From NCBI RefSeq assembly GCF_016785095.1, contig NZ_JAEKJB010000008.1, forward strand, positions 682,001 through 746,000: a stretch of DNA of 64,000 nt, in the 5' to 3' direction. Below are positions 60,469 to 64,000 of this stretch, piece after piece. The notes under the pieces are model-generated. The model was not told where the DNA came from. It saw only the letters and a program-made list of their open reading frames with translations, and did no database searches. The first letter of the stretch is position 1. Each line of letters opens with the position of its first letter. The position numbers were made by a program, and so were the translations under genes. Source of the stretch: Alloalcanivorax marinus (GTDB taxonomy: Bacteria; Pseudomonadota; Gammaproteobacteria; Pseudomonadales; Alcanivoracaceae).

Positions 60469-60496
60469 ACATCGGGGAACAAGGATACATCGGGGA
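60469..60496 (+). repeat. Direct repeats ACATCGGGGA before the LuxR gene
   Basis: Exact copies at 60469-60478 and 60487-60496, 18 bases apart; the second ends five bases before the ATG and includes the only GGGG ribosome-site-like run. They could be a binding site used for autoregulation. Confidence 0.5.
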
Positions 60497-60501
60497 TTTA
60501 C

Positions 60502-61677
60502 ATGGAAGCGTCAAGACTCCTTCCATATCGCGGAGCGGCCTACGAACAGCTTCTGGACACGCTCTACGCCACGCCGGTGGACCAGCAATGCTGGCCCGCC
60601 TTCCTGGAGCAACTGGTGCGGGTCAGCCGCTCCCGCTCAGCGCGCATGCTGGTGCTTGATCGGGCCGCCGAGCAGGTCACCTCCAGCGCCAAGGTGAACA
60701 TCGACGACGGTGCCCACCGCGACTACGTGGACTATTTCGTCAATGCCTGCCCCTGGCGGCCGGAACTCCGCGACAAACCCGCCGGACGTTTGTACTCCAC
60801 CTACCTGGATTTCTCCTGCCGCCAGAAACGCTTCTACCATACCGAGTTCTACAACGACTGGGCCCGGCAACTGGACATCCATCACGGCGTCTGCGGCACC
60901 GTCCACCAGGCCGGGGAGCACACCATCCAACTCCTGGTCCAGCGCACCGGCGGCCAGGGCCCCTATGATCAGTCCGACACGGACTGGTTCAACCACCTGG
61001 TACCCCATGTTCGCCGCGCCATCGAGCTGACCCGCCATGGCGAACGTCTGCGCTGGCGTGGCGAGGCGGGCTCGTTGGCCGGCCACCGACCCTACGCCAT
61101 CGTGGGCGCCGCCGGACGGGTGGAGTATCTGTGTGAGCGGGCGGAGGCGCTGATCGCCAACGAACCGGAGCTGGTGCATCACCATGGCCGCCTGACTCCG
61201 CGCCAGCCGGCCCTGCGAGGCCGCTTTCAGCAGCTCCTCGACGGCGTGCTGGCCGGTGCCGGCCGTGGCTGGAACCACGCCGGCGGCGCGCTGGCCGTGC
61301 CCCGCCCCGGTCAGCGGCCGCTGGTGTGCGTGGTCAGCCCGCTGGCTCCGGAAGTGAGCCGCGCCCTGCTGCCCGGCAGCGGGCGGGCGCTGGTCTATTT
61401 CCATCTTCCGGAGCAGGAAGCGCGGGTGGATGAACAGCAGGTCGCCATTCTGTTCGACCTCACCCCGGCGGAAGCCCGGGTCGCCCGGGGCGTGGCGGAG
61501 GGCCGCGACCTCGCCTCCCTGGCCGGCGACCAGGGCGTCGCCATCGAGACGGTGCGCGGCCAGCTCAAGTCGGTGTTCCGTAAAACCGGCACCTCGCGCC
61601 AGAATGAACTGGCCGCCCGCATCCTGAAATCTCCCGCCCTGAGACCGGCGGAGCCCCCACCGATCAGCCTGGCCTGA
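60502..61677 (+). CDS. LuxR-family transcriptional regulator
   Basis: 391 residues. The C-terminal 65 residues are a LuxR HTH: LTPAEARVARGVAEG, then ETVRGQLKSVFRKTGTSRQNEL. The N-terminal 300 residues are a GAF/PAS-like sensor without a known ligand site; there is no receiver aspartate and no signal peptide. Such long LuxR proteins respond to small molecules in the cytoplasm. It probably controls the divergent hydrolase or itself through the repeats at 60469-60496. The PAP gene converges five bases after its stop. Confidence 0.88.
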   Translation: MEASRLLPYRGAAYEQLLDTLYATPVDQQCWPAFLEQLVRVSRSRSARMLVLDRAAEQVTSSAKVNIDDGAHRDYVDYFVNACPWRPELRDKPAGRLYSTYLDFSCRQKRFYHTEFYNDWARQLDIHHGVCGTVHQAGEHTIQLLVQRTGGQGPYDQSDTDWFNHLVPHVRRAIELTRHGERLRWRGEAGSLAGHRPYAIVGAAGRVEYLCERAEALIANEPELVHHHGRLTPRQPALRGRFQQLLDGVLAGAGRGWNHAGGALAVPRPGQRPLVCVVSPLAPEVSRALLPGSGRALVYFHLPEQEARVDEQQVAILFDLTPAEARVARGVAEGRDLASLAGDQGVAIETVRGQLKSVFRKTGTSRQNELAARILKSPALRPAEPPPISLA

Positions 61678-61682
61678 CTCCG

Positions 61683-63245
61683 TCAGCCGCCGTGCTCCTC
61701 CATCAGATGGCGGCGGTTACGCTCCCGGGTGTGCGCCACGACTTTGGGATAGTCACGCAACAGCCATGACGCCGGGCGCGCCGGCTGCACGCATTCCAGG
61801 CAGGCCAGATGGTCCCGTTTCTCGACCACGAACCGGTCCTCCAACCGGAAGGGCGCGGTGACGATCTGGCGCTTGTCGTCCTCCAGCCCTTCCGGCGCCG
61901 CGCCCCAGAACTCCCCGGTGATACGGCCCGGCTCCACCTGGTAACGCACCAGGCCGATGCCCACGAACTGTTTCGCCGACCATCCCTGGGGAGCCTCGTC
62001 GAACAAACGCACCGAGGCACCGCCGGTACCGCACAGCACCTGCACATATCCCAGCGACGACTCGACGCCGTAGGCCATGCGCCTGGAACGCTGATAGACG
62101 TGGTCGTGGCCGACCAGCAGCAGGTCCACGCCATAACGCAGCAGGATATTCTCCTGCAGGGTGACCAGGGCGAAGTTGGCCGGGCTGCGGCCATCCTGAT
62201 CGGTCCAGATCGGATAATGCTGAACCAGCACGATAAAATCGATTTCGCCCCGGGCGCGGCGCGCGGCGGCCTTGGCCAGATCGATTTCCAGATTGACCAG
62301 TTCCTCGGCCAGGGAAAAATCCTCGATCAGCGCGCCGGCGCTGCTGACGAAGAAATGGACGCGATTAATGTCGAAGGCGTAGTAGGTGCTTCCTGGATTG
62401 GGGTTGAGATTGTCCAGCAGCGGGTCCGGATGGGTGAGCCGGCTCTTGAACGCCTTGCCGGCGGTCAGCCCTTGGCCGTCCTTGCCCTCGTGGTTGCCCG
62501 CCGCCGCCATGGTCAGGGTGCTGGCGAGCAAGGGTTCCGCCATGTCGAACCACTGGTCCCACACCGGCTGATCGCCATTGGCGTAGGACAGGTCACCGGC
62601 CAGCACCAGCAGATCCCGTTGATGGCGCTGGCTCTCGTCGATCACGCGGCGGGCCCGCTCGTTGACCCCCACATCGCCATAGTGGATGAAGGCCCAGTTG
62701 TCCCTGGGAATGGCATCGAGCCAGTAAACCCGGGACCAGCCGCCCTCCGGCGAGCCGACCCGATAGCGGAACGGTTTGTCCGGGTCCAGGGCCGGCGCCA
62801 TGGCCCGATGGGTACGAGCGTCCACGCCGAAGGTCTGCTCGGAAAAAGCGTATACCCACTTCAGCAACGATCGGCTCTGAATACGCGCCTCATCCCAGGA
62901 CCCATCGGGCTGATCGTATTCGAGCCGCTGGCGGGGCGCCTCGGCGCCATCGGTGAACCAGGTCAGGGTGCGGGTGCGGTTGCTGTTGTCCTGCACACTG
63001 ACATGCAGCCCCCGGGGCGGATGGGTGGCCGGTTCCGGCGTCGGGCCCGGCGTGCCCGGGGTGGTCGGGTCCGGCGCATCCGGCTGGTTCGGCGCGGGCG
63101 CCCCGGGAGACGACGCGCTTTGGTCGCCATCGCCACCACCGCCGCCGCAACCCGCCAACACCACCGCGGAACCGGCCATGCCCTTCAGCAACCACCGGCG
63201 CCGGTGGTCGAGACCGGTCGGGAAACGTTCGTCATCACGCTGCAT
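61683..63245 (-). CDS. Purple-acid-phosphatase-like metallophosphoesterase (Tat lipoprotein)
   Basis: 520 residues from ATG 63245 with AAGGAG upstream. The N-terminus has a twin-arginine motif (RRRWLLKG) and a lipobox VVLAGC, then a Gly/Pro-rich linker to a fibronectin-like domain. The phosphatase core shows the metal ligands in HYGDVG, VLAGDLSYANG, AAGNHEG, VQHYPIW and LLVGHDHVYQR. It probably releases phosphate from esters at the cell envelope. The Tat route implies folded, metal-loaded export. Confidence 0.9.
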   Translation of the reverse strand: MQRDDERFPTGLDHRRRWLLKGMAGSAVVLAGCGGGGGDGDQSASSPGAPAPNQPDAPDPTTPGTPGPTPEPATHPPRGLHVSVQDNSNRTRTLTWFTDGAEAPRQRLEYDQPDGSWDEARIQSRSLLKWVYAFSEQTFGVDARTHRAMAPALDPDKPFRYRVGSPEGGWSRVYWLDAIPRDNWAFIHYGDVGVNERARRVIDESQRHQRDLLVLAGDLSYANGDQPVWDQWFDMAEPLLASTLTMAAAGNHEGKDGQGLTAGKAFKSRLTHPDPLLDNLNPNPGSTYYAFDINRVHFFVSSAGALIEDFSLAEELVNLEIDLAKAAARRARGEIDFIVLVQHYPIWTDQDGRSPANFALVTLQENILLRYGVDLLLVGHDHVYQRSRRMAYGVESSLGYVQVLCGTGGASVRLFDEAPQGWSAKQFVGIGLVRYQVEPGRITGEFWGAAPEGLEDDKRQIVTAPFRLEDRFVVEKRDHLACLECVQPARPASWLLRDYPKVVAHTRERNRRHLMEEHGG

Positions 63246-63362
63246 CGTTGTGCTCCTTGGCGAAATGCCGGGAGCATGGCCGCTGCATATGTCGGTTGGC
63301 TGACAATACCCCGCCGCGACGGTGGGCTTTTGGTAGCGTTCAGTGAGGCCTTGTAAACGGGC

Positions 63363-64000
63363 TCAGTCGATCAGGGGCAGGCGGTGTTCCAGGGTGGCCG
63401 CGCGCACCGCGTCGGGGATGCGGATTTCCGTGGCCAGGGGCAGATGATCGGAGAGCCGGCAGTCGGTGAGCACGCGGGTGTGGCGCACCTCCAGCTCCGG
63501 CGAACGCAGGATATGGTCGATGTGCCGGTCCGGCGCCCAGCTCGGGAAGGTGAACAGTTCGCCTTCAACCGGCACCAGGTCCAGTTCCGCCAGGGGCGAA
63601 TGGGCGAGGTGCTCAAGCCGGCAATTGAAATCCCCCATCACCACCGTGTAGCGGTAGGGGCGCAGCAACCGGCCCACATAACCAAGCTGGGTGTTGCGCA
63701 TCTTCTCGCCCAGGGCCAGATGTACCACCGCCACCACCAGTGGCTGTATCGGATGGCCGAACTTGATCAGGATGGCGCCGCGACCGGGCAGGCCGGGCAA
63801 GGTGTGGTCCTCCACCGCGAACGGCGTGAGGCGGCTCAGGAAACCATTGCTGAATTGCCCGAGCCGGCCCAGGTTACGGTTAAGCTGCTGGTGCCAGAAC
63901 GGAAAGTCCGCCATTGAGGCCAGGTGCACCAGCTGGTTGACGTTGCGCGAGCGCAGGCTGCCGCCATCCACCTCCTGCAGGCCCACCACGTCGAAGTGGC
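63363..64000 (-). CDS. Endonuclease/exonuclease/phosphatase family protein, partial (5' end outside window)
   Basis: At least 211 residues; the frame is open to the right edge and the true start lies beyond 64000. It begins HFDVVGLQEVDGGS, the first metal-binding Glu motif of EEP-fold enzymes, and continues with VVMGDFNCRL and HIDHILRSPEL and SDHLPLATEI, which are the remaining catalytic motifs. It may be a DNase-I-like nuclease or a phospholipase/phosphatase. The 117 bases between it and the PAP gene contain no feature. Confidence 0.9.
   Translation of the reverse strand, partial: HFDVVGLQEVDGGSLRSRNVNQLVHLASMADFPFWHQQLNRNLGRLGQFSNGFLSRLTPFAVEDHTLPGLPGRGAILIKFGHPIQPLVVAVVHLALGEKMRNTQLGYVGRLLRPYRYTVVMGDFNCRLEHLAHSPLAELDLVPVEGELFTFPSWAPDRHIDHILRSPELEVRHTRVLTDCRLSDHLPLATEIRIPDAVRAATLEHRLPLID

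Noticed and set aside
1..64000. CRISPR array, prophage or insertion sequence
   Set aside because: No regularly spaced repeats, integrase, transposase, capsid or terminase gene or terminal inverted repeats found on reading through the window.

Overview
The window is a gene-dense, GC-rich (clearly above 60 percent) chromosomal segment of a gammaproteobacterium. Gene content (full-length Rep helicase, RsuA, Dgt, TonB-type PepSY iron genes, a complete tight-adherence pilus core, a porin with a long structured leader, many hydrolases, FMO and desaturase genes) and the GTAGGAGCGG-type palindromic repeats fit a marine, hydrocarbon- or lipid-degrading lineage such as Alcanivorax/Alloalcanivorax. That placement is inference. 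I see no phage, insertion sequence, integrase or CRISPR array, and only one tRNA gene.

Layout. 1-13.7 kb: partial EamA permease, SDR, AraC regulator divergent from a fatty-acid desaturase, MOSC and DUF1415 proteins, rsuA, rep, two c5-type cytochromes, a CHASE2 histidine kinase with an OmpR-type regulator, tRNA-Arg(CCG) and pyruvate kinase. 13.7-15.7 kb: a 605-base gap with a candidate promoter and hairpin-rich leader, then an outer-membrane porin and a strong terminator. 15.8-21.3 kb: lipoprotein, endonuclease V, a Fur-box-preceded PepSY iron operon, two unknown genes, a small acidic lipoprotein. 21.3-25.4 kb: HlyD/DUF2955 efflux pair divergent from a lipase-like hydrolase and a methyltransferase, plus an unlisted 33-residue membrane protein. 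25.5-32 kb: a tightly coupled cluster (FMO, BASS transporter, epimerase, SDR, TauE permease, GNAT) divergent from its own AraC regulator. 32-42.4 kb: metY, an AraC regulator, Mpo1-like, CBS, a membrane AAA-ATPase overlapping an MscS channel gene, metal-hydrolase-like protein, Dps, TrhA, an ArsR/YeeE/YeeE sulfur operon, glutathione peroxidase.

42.4-56.2 kb is the largest coherent system: a Tad (Flp) pilus locus transcribed leftwards. From pilin to 3' end it runs Flp pilin, TadG-like, TadE-like, unknown, small Flp-like, CpaB/RcpC, secretin RcpA, FHA-fused TadA ATPase, TadB, TadC, DUF192, TadD, TadE-like, DUF4892-OmpA protein and a glycine-rich lipoprotein. Most junctions overlap by 4-20 bases. 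No TadZ/CpaE and no prepilin peptidase are present in the window. 56.4-64 kb: small secreted proteins, a DJ-1/PfpI protein, dgt, an alpha/beta hydrolase, a LuxR regulator, a Tat-exported purple-acid-phosphatase-like protein, and a partial endonuclease/exonuclease/phosphatase.

The most unusual points are the Tad locus composition, the AAA-ATPase/MscS pair, the sulfur operon whose first gene carries a 17-base tandem duplication that creates a 6-codon upstream frame, and the structured leader of the porin gene.
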